From the NCBI RefSeq assembly GCF_030162935.1, contig NZ_JASAUZ010000012.1:310001-374000 (forward strand): a DNA stretch of 64,000 nt, read 5' to 3'. The translations under genes and the position numbers were made by a program. Source of the stretch: Comamonas halotolerans. Its GTDB lineage: Bacteria; Pseudomonadota; Gammaproteobacteria; Burkholderiales; Burkholderiaceae_C. How positions within the stretch are numbered: the first letter of the stretch is position 1; every line of letters starts with the position of its first letter. Below, in pieces: positions 29,548 to 38,307 of the stretch. The notes beneath the pieces are model-generated. The model ran no database searches and had not been told where the DNA came from. It saw only the letters and a list, made by a program, of their open reading frames with translations.

Positions 29548-29892
29548 TTAGTAGCTGTTACGGCCACCGCCGAAGCCGCCACCGCCGAAGCCACCGCCGT
29601 TGCCACGGCCACCACCGAAGCCACCGCTACGGGGAGGGCGGGGTTCCATGGGACGTGCTTCGTTGACGACCAGGTCACGGCCACCGTAGTTTTGGCCATG
29701 CAGGCCTTGAATAGCAGCTTGTGCTTCGGCATCGCTGCCCATTTCCACAAAGCCGAAGCCCTTGGAGCGACCAGTGTCGCGCTCCATCATGACTTTTGCG
29801 CTTTGCACAGCGCCGAATTCGGAGAACGCCTGCTCGAGGTCGTTGTCGCGGAAAGCGTATGGCAGGTTGCCTACGTACAGTTTGTTGCCCAT
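29548..29892 (-). CDS. RRM-type RNA-binding protein with glycine-rich tail
   Basis: The 114-residue protein has one RRM domain (RNP2 KLYVGNLP, RNP1 KGFGFVEM) and a short Gly/Phe/Arg tail (GGGFGGGGFGGGRNSY). Its RRM is very close to that of the neighbour at 28895, including the run VMMERDTGRSKGFGFVEM, so the two arose by duplication; tails differ. AGGAGTCCACC precedes the ATG. Each gene has its own terminator and probably its own promoter. Confidence 0.93.
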   Translation of the reverse strand: MGNKLYVGNLPYAFRDNDLEQAFSEFGAVQSAKVMMERDTGRSKGFGFVEMGSDAEAQAAIQGLHGQNYGGRDLVVNEARPMEPRPPRSGGFGGGRGNGGGFGGGGFGGGRNSY

Positions 29893-30129
29893 GGTGGACT
29901 CCTAGAAAAAGACTTGAAACGCGATGGAGCCCTAACCGAAAGCCAACTTGACGTGACCTACCTTAGAGACGCAAACGCACTTGCTCATGTGCTATCGCAA
30001 TCGTGAGCGAGATCATTATGAGGCAAGCGCTCATGCAGACAATGGGGTTTCTGTCAAATTTGTGCTCCTATACAACAGCCTACTCGGGCTTACCCGAGCT
30101 TTGTCAAAGCAATAGCCATGGCAAATCGC

Positions 30130-30135
30130 TACAAT
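30130..30135 (+). promoter_or_regulatory. Possible minus-10 box ahead of the riboswitch
   Basis: TACAAT at 30130-30135 would start transcription just before the aptamer. A TTGTCA at 30101 is 23 bases away, too far for a normal minus-35, so only the minus-10 is proposed. Confidence 0.4.
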
Positions 30136-30139
30136 AGCG

Positions 30140-30310
30140 GCGTCCTTGGGGAGTAGTCCGTTTGGCGTGCAATGCGCCAAAAGCATGTATCAACAGACTT
30201 GGCGTGTACAGCGCTATGGTGCATGCGGCTTGACAGAGCTGGGCAAGACCATTGACTGCAACCGCTCCCATGGCTGGCGCGGTGGTGGTCAATGCGCGCG
30301 CGTGCCAGCC
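30140..30310 (+). promoter_or_regulatory. yybP-ykoY manganese riboswitch
   Basis: The two signature internal loops of this aptamer class are present in order: GGGGAGTAG at 30148-30156 and GGGCAAGACC at 30241-30250, with paired arms between them (for example TTTGGCG near 30161 and CGCCAAA near 30175). Family knowledge: the class senses Mn2+ and often precedes exporters of the alx, mntP and UPF0016 families. The next gene is a UPF0016 protein, which fits. CATTGAC (30250) and GTCAATG (30288) could form part of the expression platform. The exact boundaries are approximate. Confidence 0.8.
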
Positions 30311-30334
30311 TAAACATAACAACTTCTCTCTCAC

Positions 30335-30913
30335 ATGGAAGCCTTCCTAGTCTCTACGGGCATTGTTGCTCTGGCAGAAATGGGCGACAAGACGCAGTTG
30401 CTCGCTCTCATTTTGGCGGCCCGTTTTCGCAAGCCCTGGCCTATTGTTCTCGGTATTTTCGCGGCGACAATTATCAACCATGGTTTGGCGGGCGCGGTTG
30501 GTGCTTGGGTGCAGACCGTCGTAGGCCCAGATGCCTTGCGCTGGATCCTGGGCTTGTCGTTCATTGCCATGGCGATCTGGATGTTGATACCGGACAAGGT
30601 CGATGACGATGGCCTGGAAGGTCACTCGCGATGGGGCGTGTTTGGCACCACCGTGGTCGCTTTCTTCCTGGCTGAGATGGGGGACAAAACCCAGATTGCC
30701 ACGGTCATGCTGGCTGCACAGTTCAGCGCCTATCTGTGGGTGGTCGTGGGCACTACGCTGGGCATGATGCTGGCGAATGCGCCTGTGGTGTGGCTGGGTG
30801 ACAAGCTGGTCAAAAAGGTGCCGATTCGGATCGTGCACATCATTTCTGCCTGCATCTTCCTGGTGCTCGGAATAGTGGCACTGTTTTCCAAACAGGTTCC
30901 AGGTTTGGCATAA
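30335..30913 (+). CDS. mneA: UPF0016/GDT1 family membrane protein, probable manganese exporter
   Basis: The 192-residue protein has about six membrane segments in two homologous halves, each with the family motif E-x-G-D-K-T: LAEMGDKTQLLAL near residue 13 and LAEMGDKTQIATVM near 112. Bacterial members export Mn2+ (MneA/Mnx type), and a manganese riboswitch lies directly upstream, so Mn2+ export is the likely role. No purine-rich ribosome site is visible before the ATG; the sequence there is CTTCTCTCTCAC. Confidence 0.87.
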   Translation: MEAFLVSTGIVALAEMGDKTQLLALILAARFRKPWPIVLGIFAATIINHGLAGAVGAWVQTVVGPDALRWILGLSFIAMAIWMLIPDKVDDDGLEGHSRWGVFGTTVVAFFLAEMGDKTQIATVMLAAQFSAYLWVVVGTTLGMMLANAPVVWLGDKLVKKVPIRIVHIISACIFLVLGIVALFSKQVPGLA

Positions 30914-30987
30914 TGAAACGCATGCGCTGATTTGCTTCTGCTTGCGGGCGCTTTACAAATTCTGCTAAAGACGAAACCGCATATCCA

Positions 30988-31023
30988 AACCCGGCCTCGT
31001 TTTTAGCGATGCCGGGTTTTTTT
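30988..31023 (+). terminator. Intrinsic terminator abutting the metX start codon
   Basis: AAACCCGGC (30988-30996) pairs with GCCGGGTTT (31011-31019), and the T run continues to 31023. It ends the exporter transcript, but it stops exactly where the metX ATG at 31024 begins, so it may also act on metX expression. Confidence 0.85.
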
Positions 31024-32154
31024 ATGTCCTTCATCGCCACACCACAATCCATGCACTTCACGGATGCCTTGCCGCTGCAAAGTGGCAAAAGCATTCGTGA
31101 CTACACACTCGCTTTTGAAACTTATGGACAGCTCAACGCTGACAGGTCCAACGCCATCCTCGTTTGCCATGCGCTGAACGCCTCCCACCACGTGGCAGGG
31201 GTGTATGAAGGCCAAGCGAAAAGCGAAGGCTGGTGGGACAACATGATCGGCCCCGGTAAATCGGTGGATACGAACAAGTTTTTTGTCATTGGCGTGAATA
31301 ACCTGGGATCGTGCTTTGGCTCAACCGGCCCCATGCACACCAATCCCGATACAGGCGAGGTGTACGGCTCCAGTTTCCCGGTGCTGACGGTGGAGGACTG
31401 GGTCAATGCCCAGGCGCGATTGTTGGATCAGTTGGGCATCCAGCAACTGGCTGCGGTGTTGGGAGGCAGTCTGGGTGGCATGCAGGCGCTGAGCTGGACG
31501 CTGCAGTATCCCGAGCGCATGCGACATGCCGTGGTGGTCGCCAGCGCCCCGAATCTGAACGCGGAGAACATCGCGTTTAATGAAGTGGCACGACGCGCCA
31601 TCGTGACCGACCCGGATTTTTATGGTGGGGACTTCTATGCCCATGGCGTGGTTCCCAAGCGTGGTCTGCGCATTGCACGCATGATTGGTCACATCACGTA
31701 CTTGAGTGACGACGTCATGAACCAGAAGTTTGGCCGGGAGCTGCGCGAAGGGCCGAACATCAAGTTCACCACGCAGGATATCGAGTTTCAGATCGAAAGC
31801 TATCTGCGCTATCAGGGTGACAAATTCAGTGGCTATTTCGATGCCAATACCTATTTGCTGATCACCCGTGCGCTGGACTATTTCGATCCTGCCAAAAAAT
31901 ACGGTGGCAGCTTGAAAGCGGCGCTGGCCCAGAGCCAGGCCAAATTTTTTCTGGTGAGTTTTACGACTGACTGGCGTTTTGCGCCCAGCCGCAGCCGCGA
32001 AATCGTGCAGGCCCTGCTGCAAAACGGCAGAGATGTGAGCTATGCCGAGATCGACGCCCCCCATGGGCACGATGCGTTTTTGCTGGATGACCCCCGCTAT
32101 CTGAGCGCCATGCGCGCTTACTTTGAAGGTATTGCCAAGGAGACCGCAGCATGA
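31024..32154 (+). CDS. metX: Homoserine O-acyltransferase MetX
   Basis: This alpha/beta-hydrolase-fold enzyme acylates homoserine for methionine synthesis; members paired with MetW in proteobacteria often use succinyl-CoA, so acyl-donor choice is open. The 376 residues show [13 protein letters not shown], the nucleophile elbow [12 protein letters not shown], and the late His region [14 protein letters not shown]. The start at 31024 matches the usual MSFIATPQ beginning, but no ribosome site precedes it because the terminator T run fills that space; 31051 is an alternative. The stop overlaps metW. Confidence 0.93.
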   Translation: MSFIATPQSMHFTDALPLQSGKSIRDYTLAFETYGQLNADRSNAILVCHALNASHHVAGVYEGQAKSEGWWDNMIGPGKSVDTNKFFVIGVNNLGSCFGSTGPMHTNPDTGEVYGSSFPVLTVEDWVNAQARLLDQLGIQQLAAVLGGSLGGMQALSWTLQYPERMRHAVVVASAPNLNAENIAFNEVARRAIVTDPDFYGGDFYAHGVVPKRGLRIARMIGHITYLSDDVMNQKFGRELREGPNIKFTTQDIEFQIESYLRYQGDKFSGYFDANTYLLITRALDYFDPAKKYGGSLKAALAQSQAKFFLVSFTTDWRFAPSRSREIVQALLQNGRDVSYAEIDAPHGHDAFLLDDPRYLSAMRAYFEGIAKETAA

Positions 32155-32735
32155 GCGCCACCCCTACGATGCAAGCATTGGCCCAATTGGTGCCCCAAGG
32201 TGCCCGCGTGCTGGATTTGGGCTGTGGTGACGGCAGCATGCTGGAGTTTCTGCAGCGCGAGCGCGGGTGCAGCGGCTACGGCGTGGAAATTGATGATGCC
32301 AATGTACTGGCATGTGTGAAGCGGGGCATCAATGTGTTGCAGCTGAATCTGGATGAAGGCTTGGCCATTTTCGAGGACAACAGCTTTGATATGGTGCTGC
32401 AGATCAACACGCTGCAGCACTTGCGCAATGCCGAGGTCATGCTGCGTGAAACTGCGCGCGTAGGCCGTATGAGTGTGGTGAGCTTCCCCAATTTTGCGCA
32501 CTGGCCCAATCGTTTTTCAGTGCTGCGAGGTCGCATGCCGGTGACGCGTCATCTTCCGTATCAGTGGTACGACACTCCCAATATCCGTGTGGGGACGTTC
32601 AAGGACTTCGAGGTTCTGGCCAACAAAAATCGCCTCAATGTGGTGGATGCGTTTGGCTTGAAGGAAGGAAAGATCATCCGGACTTTGCCCAATCTGCGTG
32701 CAAGTACGTCGGTTTTTTGTCTCGAGCGCGGTTAA
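32151..32735 (+). CDS. metW: Methionine biosynthesis protein MetW
   Basis: The 194-residue protein has an SAM-methyltransferase-like fold with [15 protein letters not shown] as motif I and the MetW pattern [17 protein letters not shown]. MetW works with MetX; in some species it is needed for acyltransferase activity. It overlaps metX by ATGA at 32151, so the two are coupled. Confidence 0.95.
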   Translation: MSATPTMQALAQLVPQGARVLDLGCGDGSMLEFLQRERGCSGYGVEIDDANVLACVKRGINVLQLNLDEGLAIFEDNSFDMVLQINTLQHLRNAEVMLRETARVGRMSVVSFPNFAHWPNRFSVLRGRMPVTRHLPYQWYDTPNIRVGTFKDFEVLANKNRLNVVDAFGLKEGKIIRTLPNLRASTSVFCLERG

Positions 32736-32786
32736 GGCCCGCGCGGGCGTGACAGTCAGAGGCAGTGAAGTTCTCATACTGCCTTC

Positions 32787-33414
32787 ATGCCATGCTTTGC
32801 CGCCAACTTCTCTTTGATGTACGCTGAATTGCCATTTCTGGACCGCTTTGTTGCGGCTGCGCGGAACGGCTTTCAAGCTGTGGATAATCTGCTCCCTTAT
32901 GCCTCTCCTGCGCTGGCTTTGGCAAAGGAACTGGAAGAAAATGGCTTGCAGCAAGTGCTGTTCAACGCACTGCCTGGGGAGTGCTGACAGCAAGAAATGG
33001 CGCAGTCGTGAGACAAGGGCATGCGCGGTACAGGCAGCTGCGGATGTGGGAGTCAATCTCATGATTGAACCCATCAAGCGGTGCGGCATGCCGGGTTACT
33101 ACCTGAAGACTCAGGATCTGTGCACAACGTGGTGCAAATGGCGGCAGCGCCCAATTTGAAGGTGCAAATGGATCTGTACCTCTGCCAGATCACCGAAGGT
33201 GATGTGAGCACCAAGCTGCGCCAGTAGCTATCAACAAGGACTGTGTGCACATCCAGATTGCAGCCGTGCCCAGCGGCATGGCCCCAATATCGGCGAGCTC
33301 AGTTACCGCTATCTGTTTGATGCCATGGATGTTCCGGAATACAAGGGCCGGTTAGGCTGGGAATATCGCCCGAGCAAAGGCACGACTGAGGGATTGGGCT
33401 GGATGGCGCTTTAG
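32787..33414 (+). pseudogene. hyi: Decayed hydroxypyruvate isomerase gene
   Basis: Pieces of the Hyi family (hydroxypyruvate isomerase, TIM barrel) appear in order but in different frames. PCFAANFSLMYAELPFLDRF starts at 32787; IEPIKRCGMPGYYLKTQD follows at about 33064 in another frame; VHNVVQMAAAPNLKVQMDLY at 33120 is in a third frame and meets a TAG at 33225; GELSYRYLFDAMD and YRPSKGTTEGLGWM end the copy at 33414. About 75 bases replace what should be roughly 80 codons between the first two pieces, so there is also an internal deletion. At least four frame changes and one nonsense codon make this non-functional. Confidence 0.85.
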
Positions 33415-33441
33415 CAGCTGCCGGTCTGCCAGCCTTTGTCT

Positions 33442-34428
33442 CTATTTGAGCCAGCCACGCTTGCGGAAGTACAGCATGGGGCCAACGGCGCTCAATATCA
33501 TCAGCAGCACCACATACAGGTAGCCGTACTCCCATTCCAGCTCGGGCATGAAGCGGAAGTTCATGCCATACACGCTGGCAATCAGTGTGGGGGGCAGCAA
33601 CGCTACGCTGGCCACGGAGAAGATCTTGATGATCTTGTTCTGATTGATGTTCAGAAAACCGACCGTTGCATCCATCAAGAAGTTGATCTTGTCGAAAAGA
33701 AACTGCGTGTGGCTGTCCAAAGACTCGATGTCGCGCAGAATCTGGCGCGCATCTTCAAATTGTTCGGCATTGAGCATTTTGCTGCGCATCATGAAGCTGA
33801 CAGCGCGGCGCGTGTCCAGCATGTTGCGGCGGATCAGACCATTAAGGTCTTCCTGGCGAGCAATGTCTGCGAGCACTTCCTGCGCATAGTCATCGGTCAC
33901 ATTGCCGTCAAGTACGCGAGCGCTGACCTGTTTGAGATCGTCGTAAATGCCTTCGAGCGTGTCGGCAGAATATTCTGCATCCGCATCAAACAGCTTGACC
34001 AACACCTCCTTGGCCTCTTCGATCAAGCCCGGGGCGCGGCGTGCCCGCATGCGCAGCAGACGAAAAACAGGGATGTCCTCTTCGTGGATGGAAAACAGCA
34101 CGCCACAAGAGTTGAGTTCGGTGTTGTGCTGATTCAGGATAAAGGCCACACGCACGCTGCGTGGGTCTTCTTCATCGACCACCAGAAAGTCGCTACGGAT
34201 GTGCAGCTCGCCATTGTCTTCTTCGTAAAAGCGAGCGGATTCCTCAATGTCTTCATCGGTCGCGTCTTCTGGAATTGAAAGACCGTAGTGCTGCTTGATC
34301 CAGCGTTTTTCTTCCAGCGTAGGCGACTCAAGATCAACCCAAATGGGCTGGAACTGCTTGAGCTCGTCGAGCGATTCGATTTCTTCCTGAACCAAGCGGC
34401 CATTGGACAGGGTAAAGATATTGAGCAT
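33442..34428 (-). CDS. corA: Magnesium/cobalt transport protein CorA
   Basis: This is a divalent cation channel of 328 residues. A long cytoplasmic domain with coiled-coil helices precedes two C-terminal membrane segments, and the selectivity motif YGMNF lies after the first. The C-terminal charged end RKRGWLK is typical. It is transcribed alone and converges on the hyi remnant. Confidence 0.95.
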   Translation of the reverse strand: MLNIFTLSNGRLVQEEIESLDELKQFQPIWVDLESPTLEEKRWIKQHYGLSIPEDATDEDIEESARFYEEDNGELHIRSDFLVVDEEDPRSVRVAFILNQHNTELNSCGVLFSIHEEDIPVFRLLRMRARRAPGLIEEAKEVLVKLFDADAEYSADTLEGIYDDLKQVSARVLDGNVTDDYAQEVLADIARQEDLNGLIRRNMLDTRRAVSFMMRSKMLNAEQFEDARQILRDIESLDSHTQFLFDKINFLMDATVGFLNINQNKIIKIFSVASVALLPPTLIASVYGMNFRFMPELEWEYGYLYVVLLMILSAVGPMLYFRKRGWLK

Positions 34429-34636
34429 ACGGCTCTCCCAAATTTTTTTGTGGCTTTAGCGGGCAATGATTGGGTGCGCTTCCAATCCTTTCTCACGCCA
34501 CGCAAGGCCTGGGGAGAGGATGGAAGCTACCAACTAGGGTAGGTTTCCACGGTGATATCTCGAAAATATGACAAGCCCATGATTATGCCGGTGCAATCAG
34601 GAGTGTGCATGGGCAGCCCCTTGTGCTCCTGGGGCA

Positions 34637-35440
34637 TCAGTGCGCAGAGGGTGGGCGCAAAGCGTGGGCGCGGCACAAGTCGGCCCAGGCGGCAGGTTTG
34701 GCATGCGGAGAGCGCAGCAAATAAGCGGGGTCATAGCTGACCACGGCAGGAATACCGTGAATCTGGTGAACCTGGGCACGCAAGCGTCCCAGGGCTTCCT
34801 GGCTGTCCAGCAAGGCACGCGCCGCATGCATGCCCAGCACCACAATGCGAGCAGGTTGGACACGCTGCATGCAGGCGGTTAGGGCTTGTGGTAAGTCCTG
34901 CCAGACCACGGGTTCAGCGGGCAGGCCTGCGAGGGGCAGTGCCTGGTGGCCAGAACGCTGCATGCCGGCGATCCACACATGTGCGCTGTGGTGCAGGCGC
35001 AGTGCACGCAGCATGTTGTTCAGCAACTTGCCGCTGTCACCTTCCAGGGGGGCGCTCGGGTTGGGACAGTCCCAAAGGACCAGCCAGGCATCGTCTGCGC
35101 TGCCGCCCGCAGCTCCAGGGTAGGCTTGTACGGCGGCAGCCATTTGCCATACCACCGCTGGCGCAGATGCTGCACCGGGTGCCGTCGCAACTGCGGGCCT
35201 TGCGGGCACCACGGTTGGAGAAGGCACTGCCGCAGAAGGCCGCTGGGCAACAGGCGTAGCAGGAGAGGCAGGAGTATCAGCCACTGGCGCAGGCACATCC
35301 ATCACCGCCGTACTTTCAGCGGTGCTGGGCATCATTGCGGCGTTCGGAATGGGCGCGGGCGCTACAGATTGGGGTAGCCACAGGGTGATGCCCATTTCCT
35401 GCAGCATGGCGCGTTGGCGGGTGTCGAGGTTCAGGGCCAT
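34637..35440 (-). CDS. holD: Inactive UDG-fold protein, probable DNA polymerase III psi subunit (HolD)
   Basis: The 267-residue protein has three parts. Residues 1-24 include RQRAMLQEMGITLWLPQ, which resembles the N-terminal peptide of E. coli HolD (LQQLGITQW) that docks to the clamp loader. Residues about 25-90 are a Pro/Ala linker. The rest resembles family-4 uracil-DNA glycosylase (GKLLNNMLRAL, RIVVLGMHAARALL, YDPAYLLRSPHAKPAAW), but the GEAPG motif is gone, the HPxYLLR His is Asp, and iron-sulfur cysteines are missing. E. coli psi has a UDG-like fold without catalysis, and holD lies beside rimI there, as here. The call is inference; a plain UDG-like protein is the alternative. Confidence 0.7.
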   Translation of the reverse strand: MALNLDTRQRAMLQEMGITLWLPQSVAPAPIPNAAMMPSTAESTAVMDVPAPVADTPASPATPVAQRPSAAVPSPTVVPARPAVATAPGAASAPAVVWQMAAAVQAYPGAAGGSADDAWLVLWDCPNPSAPLEGDSGKLLNNMLRALRLHHSAHVWIAGMQRSGHQALPLAGLPAEPVVWQDLPQALTACMQRVQPARIVVLGMHAARALLDSQEALGRLRAQVHQIHGIPAVVSYDPAYLLRSPHAKPAAWADLCRAHALRPPSAH

Positions 35441-35952
35441 AGGGACATGCTCATCAAGATGGCGGTCTCTCTTTCGCCATGGTGTACCGGATAGTACTTC
35501 TTGCGTGCCCCAACTTGGGCAAATCCGTAGCGCTCATACATTTTGCGTGCCCGGGTGTTGCTCTCACGCACTTCCAGCCACAGCCACTGGGCCTTGGCTG
35601 CATGGCGGCTCCAGTGCACCAGAGTGTGCAGCAGCTCACGTCCCAGCCCGTGGCCTTGGTGGATGGGGGAGACCGTAATGTTGAGCAGGTGCACCTCATC
35701 CAGGATCTGCATGGCAATGAAGTAACCCAGCACCTCGCCGTCTTGCATCAGCACCTGTGCGGTGTAGCCGCTGCGCAATGCATCTGCAAAGTTGCCACGT
35801 GACCAAGGGTGGCTGAATGCGACATTTTCAATCGGCAAGATGGCATCGAGCATGGTCTCTGTCATGGGCACCAACTGGTGCCCCGCTGCCACAGTCACGG
35901 GCTGCAAGTCTGGTGGCGTGACAGAGGTGGGCTGATGGTCTGCGTTCATCAT
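35431..35952 (-). CDS. rimI: Ribosomal-protein-S18-alanine N-acetyltransferase RimI
   Basis: The GNAT-fold enzyme acetylates the N-terminal alanine of ribosomal protein S18. It has about 173 residues, with an extra 25 at the N-terminus. The acetyl-CoA motif is VSPIHQGHGLGRELL, and VRESNTRARKMYERYGFAQVG is followed by the usual KYYP. Two ATGs lie at 35952 and 35949. It overlaps the HolD-like gene by 10 bases and the tsaB stop by 4, so the three form one minus-strand operon. Confidence 0.93.
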   Translation of the reverse strand: MMNADHQPTSVTPPDLQPVTVAAGHQLVPMTETMLDAILPIENVAFSHPWSRGNFADALRSGYTAQVLMQDGEVLGYFIAMQILDEVHLLNITVSPIHQGHGLGRELLHTLVHWSRHAAKAQWLWLEVRESNTRARKMYERYGFAQVGARKKYYPVHHGERETAILMSMSLWP

Positions 35953-36647
35953 GCAAGAGACTGGTGTTCGGTGGCTTGGCGTTCTGCCTCGCGTTCGGCG
36001 GTGGTTTTGGCAACCTTATCGCGGATGTACAAGGGCAGTGCGTAGGATGCGCCAATCAAATGCCCTTCGGCAATCAATTTAGGTGCCAGCCGCAGCAAAG
36101 CGGTTGCAGTGGGCAGCGCAGACAGATGCTGAGCAGAGGCCGCCAAGCGGTCTGGGTAGGCAGCCTGGGCGTTGCCGACCACTGCGGTGCCAGCGGATAC
36201 CTGCAATGTTTCCGGTGCGCACAAACCCAGTTCTTGGGTCATCTGCCATATGCCATCGGACCAGCGGTAACCCGCGTGGTAGACCTCGGACATGCGAGCG
36301 TCCAGCACAGCCATCACGTCGGTCACGCCATGCTGGTGACGCGCTTCTTCGGCCACGGCTTGCAAGGTGTCGATGGGAAGCAGCGGCAAATCTGCGCCAA
36401 AGGCCAGCCCCTGAGCAATGGCGCATGAGGTGCGCAAGCCTGTGAAAGAGCCGGGGCCGCGCCCAAACACAATGGCTTTGAGGTCAGACAGTTGCAATTC
36501 CAGGGCCTGCAAGCCTTGTTGGATGGCTGGGATCAGCGTTGCGGACGAGTTGGCACCACCTGCCGCTTGGTGCTGCCACAGCTGATCGCCACGCTGGATG
36601 GCGATGAACAAGGTGTCGGTGCTGGTGTCAAAAGCAAGCAAATTCAT
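35949..36647 (-). CDS. tsaB: tRNA threonylcarbamoyladenosine synthesis protein TsaB
   Basis: TsaB is the scaffold partner of TsaD in making t6A at position 37 of ANN-decoding tRNAs. The 232 residues show the ASKHA start NLLAFDTSTDTLFIAIQ and the family segment VFGRGPGSFTGLRTSCAIAQ. The ATG at 36647 fits the family; the open frame runs to 37016 without support. It leads the tsaB-rimI-holD operon. Confidence 0.94.
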   Translation of the reverse strand: MNLLAFDTSTDTLFIAIQRGDQLWQHQAAGGANSSATLIPAIQQGLQALELQLSDLKAIVFGRGPGSFTGLRTSCAIAQGLAFGADLPLLPIDTLQAVAEEARHQHGVTDVMAVLDARMSEVYHAGYRWSDGIWQMTQELGLCAPETLQVSAGTAVVGNAQAAYPDRLAASAQHLSALPTATALLRLAPKLIAEGHLIGASYALPLYIRDKVAKTTAEREAERQATEHQSLA

Positions 36648-36771
36648 GGTGCGCACTACAAAGTAAGGCCTGGGGCGCAAAGCGCCGAAGCCTCCAATTA
36701 TCGGGTGCGTGGCATGGTTGCGTGCGGGGGCTCTGCCAAAACCGCGTGGCTCACCTCTACACTGTGTGCCT

Positions 36772-38202
36772 ATGTTGAAACCGTTGTTGTGGCGCAGCGT
36801 GCGCCGAAGTTTGGCTGGTCTGGCGCTGTGCAGCGCTGTTGGTGGGGCTATGGCACAGACTCTGCCAGCACCGGTTGAAGCTGCGTTGGCGCGCGCCCAA
36901 ATTCCGCCTGAGGCTGTGTCCGTGTATGTGGTTGCAGCAGAAAATGCCAAGGCACCCCGCCTGACGTGGCAGGCGGGTACTCCGATGAACCCCGCGTCTG
37001 TCATGAAGCTGGTCACGACGTATGCGGCGCTGGAGCAACTCGGACCGACCTATGTGTGGCGTACGCCACTGTATCTGGATGGTGCGGTGGATAACGGTGC
37101 GTTTCGCGGGACGGTCTATATCAAGGGCTCGGGCGACCCCAAGCTGGTCTCTGAGCGTTTGTGGCTGTTGCTGGGACGCTTGCAAGGCATGGGTGTGAAG
37201 GTGATTGTGGGTGACATCGTGATTGATCGTTCCGCCTTTAATGTGGCTGCGCATGACCCTGCTGCGTTTGATGGAGAGCCATTCCGCCCCTACAACGCGG
37301 GACCGGATGCACTGCTGGTGAATTACAAAACCCAGGTGCTGGGCTTTATTCCGGACCCTGTGGCAGGGGTGGCTCGCATTCACTACGAATTGCCCATGGG
37401 GCATTGGCAGGCACCGTCCACTGTGCCTTTGGCGCCCCAGGGGACGGCCTGCGGGGATTGGCGTGCGCAACTGCAAGCGGATTGGAATGATCCGCAGCGC
37501 GTACAGCTCAATGGCCGCTACCCTGCAAGCTGTGGCGATAAGAACTGGGCGGTGGCTTTGCCGGAACCGAACAGTTTTGCGCTGAAGGCCGTGGAGGGCA
37601 TGTGGCGCAGCATGGGAGGTCAAATCACGGGCAGTGTCCGTGATGGCATTGTTCCCGATGGTTTGCAGCCAGCCTGGGAAAATCAATCTCCTGCGTTGGG
37701 GGAAGTGGTGCGCGACATTAACAAGTTCAGCAACAACGTGATGACACAGCAGGTGTTGTTGACGATGGGCAAAGAGCGCATGGGCATTGGCAGCTTTGAT
37801 GCAGGGCGTACTGCTTTGTCCCAGTGGTGGCAGCTTCGCTGGCCTGTGGCGGATATGCCTGTGGTGGACAACGGTGCGGGCTTGAGCCGCAATGCCCGCA
37901 TTACCGCTCAAGCGTTGGGCCGTATGTTGCAGGCAGCCTGGGCCTCTTCGGTGATGCCGGAGTTTGTCGCCTCCATGCCGATTTCAGGCATGGATGGAAC
38001 TCTGCGCCGCAGCAAGGCCAGCGCGAATGCGCATTTGAAGACCGGATCACTGCGCGACACCAATGCCCTGGCCGGCTATGTGCATGGCAATTCCGGGCGT
38101 CGCTATGTGCTGGTGGCGATGATCAATCACGCCAATGCGGGCAATGCACGTCCGGTGATGGATGCCTTGGTGGACTGGGTTGGGCAGGACGCAGTGCGCT
38201 GA
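36772..38202 (+). CDS. dacB: D-alanyl-D-alanine carboxypeptidase/endopeptidase DacB (PBP4)
   Basis: This periplasmic penicillin-binding protein of the S13 class trims and opens peptidoglycan crosslinks. It has 476 residues with a signal peptide (hydrophobic SLAGLALCSAVGGAMA, cut near AQT). The active-site motifs are PASVMK (SxxK), the SxN motif in KFSNNVM, and KTG in HLKTGSL. The ATG at 36772 gives the signal peptide; the frame runs upstream to 36709 but has no support. The gene is divergent from tsaB. Confidence 0.93.
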   Translation: MLKPLLWRSVRRSLAGLALCSAVGGAMAQTLPAPVEAALARAQIPPEAVSVYVVAAENAKAPRLTWQAGTPMNPASVMKLVTTYAALEQLGPTYVWRTPLYLDGAVDNGAFRGTVYIKGSGDPKLVSERLWLLLGRLQGMGVKVIVGDIVIDRSAFNVAAHDPAAFDGEPFRPYNAGPDALLVNYKTQVLGFIPDPVAGVARIHYELPMGHWQAPSTVPLAPQGTACGDWRAQLQADWNDPQRVQLNGRYPASCGDKNWAVALPEPNSFALKAVEGMWRSMGGQITGSVRDGIVPDGLQPAWENQSPALGEVVRDINKFSNNVMTQQVLLTMGKERMGIGSFDAGRTALSQWWQLRWPVADMPVVDNGAGLSRNARITAQALGRMLQAAWASSVMPEFVASMPISGMDGTLRRSKASANAHLKTGSLRDTNALAGYVHGNSGRRYVLVAMINHANAGNARPVMDALVDWVGQDAVR

Positions 38203-38307
38203 AAATCCATTGTTAGTGTGTAGGGCTCGCAGCGCTTGGCAGCGAATCGGCCCTGCGTATTCGCTAAAAAGCCGGCGTAGCCCGGTTTCTGTGAGCGGAT
38301 AAGTGGT

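Noticed and set aside
30914-31023. A SAM- or SAH-type riboswitch before metX
   Set aside because: The gap is only 110 bases and has just one simple terminator hairpin; no aptamer signature was found.
32848-33159. A 103-residue open frame in the metW-corA gap as a new small gene
   Set aside because: Part of it translates to a Hyi fragment and the rest is out of frame, so it is a piece of the hyi remnant.
36709-36771. An upstream start for dacB
   Set aside because: It would place 21 polar residues ahead of the signal peptide; the ATG at 36772 gives a normal signal sequence.
38203-38307. A terminator between dacB and sua5
   Set aside because: AAAAAGCCGG and CCCGGTTT near 38265-38290 pair imperfectly and the T run is short, so support is too weak to list it.
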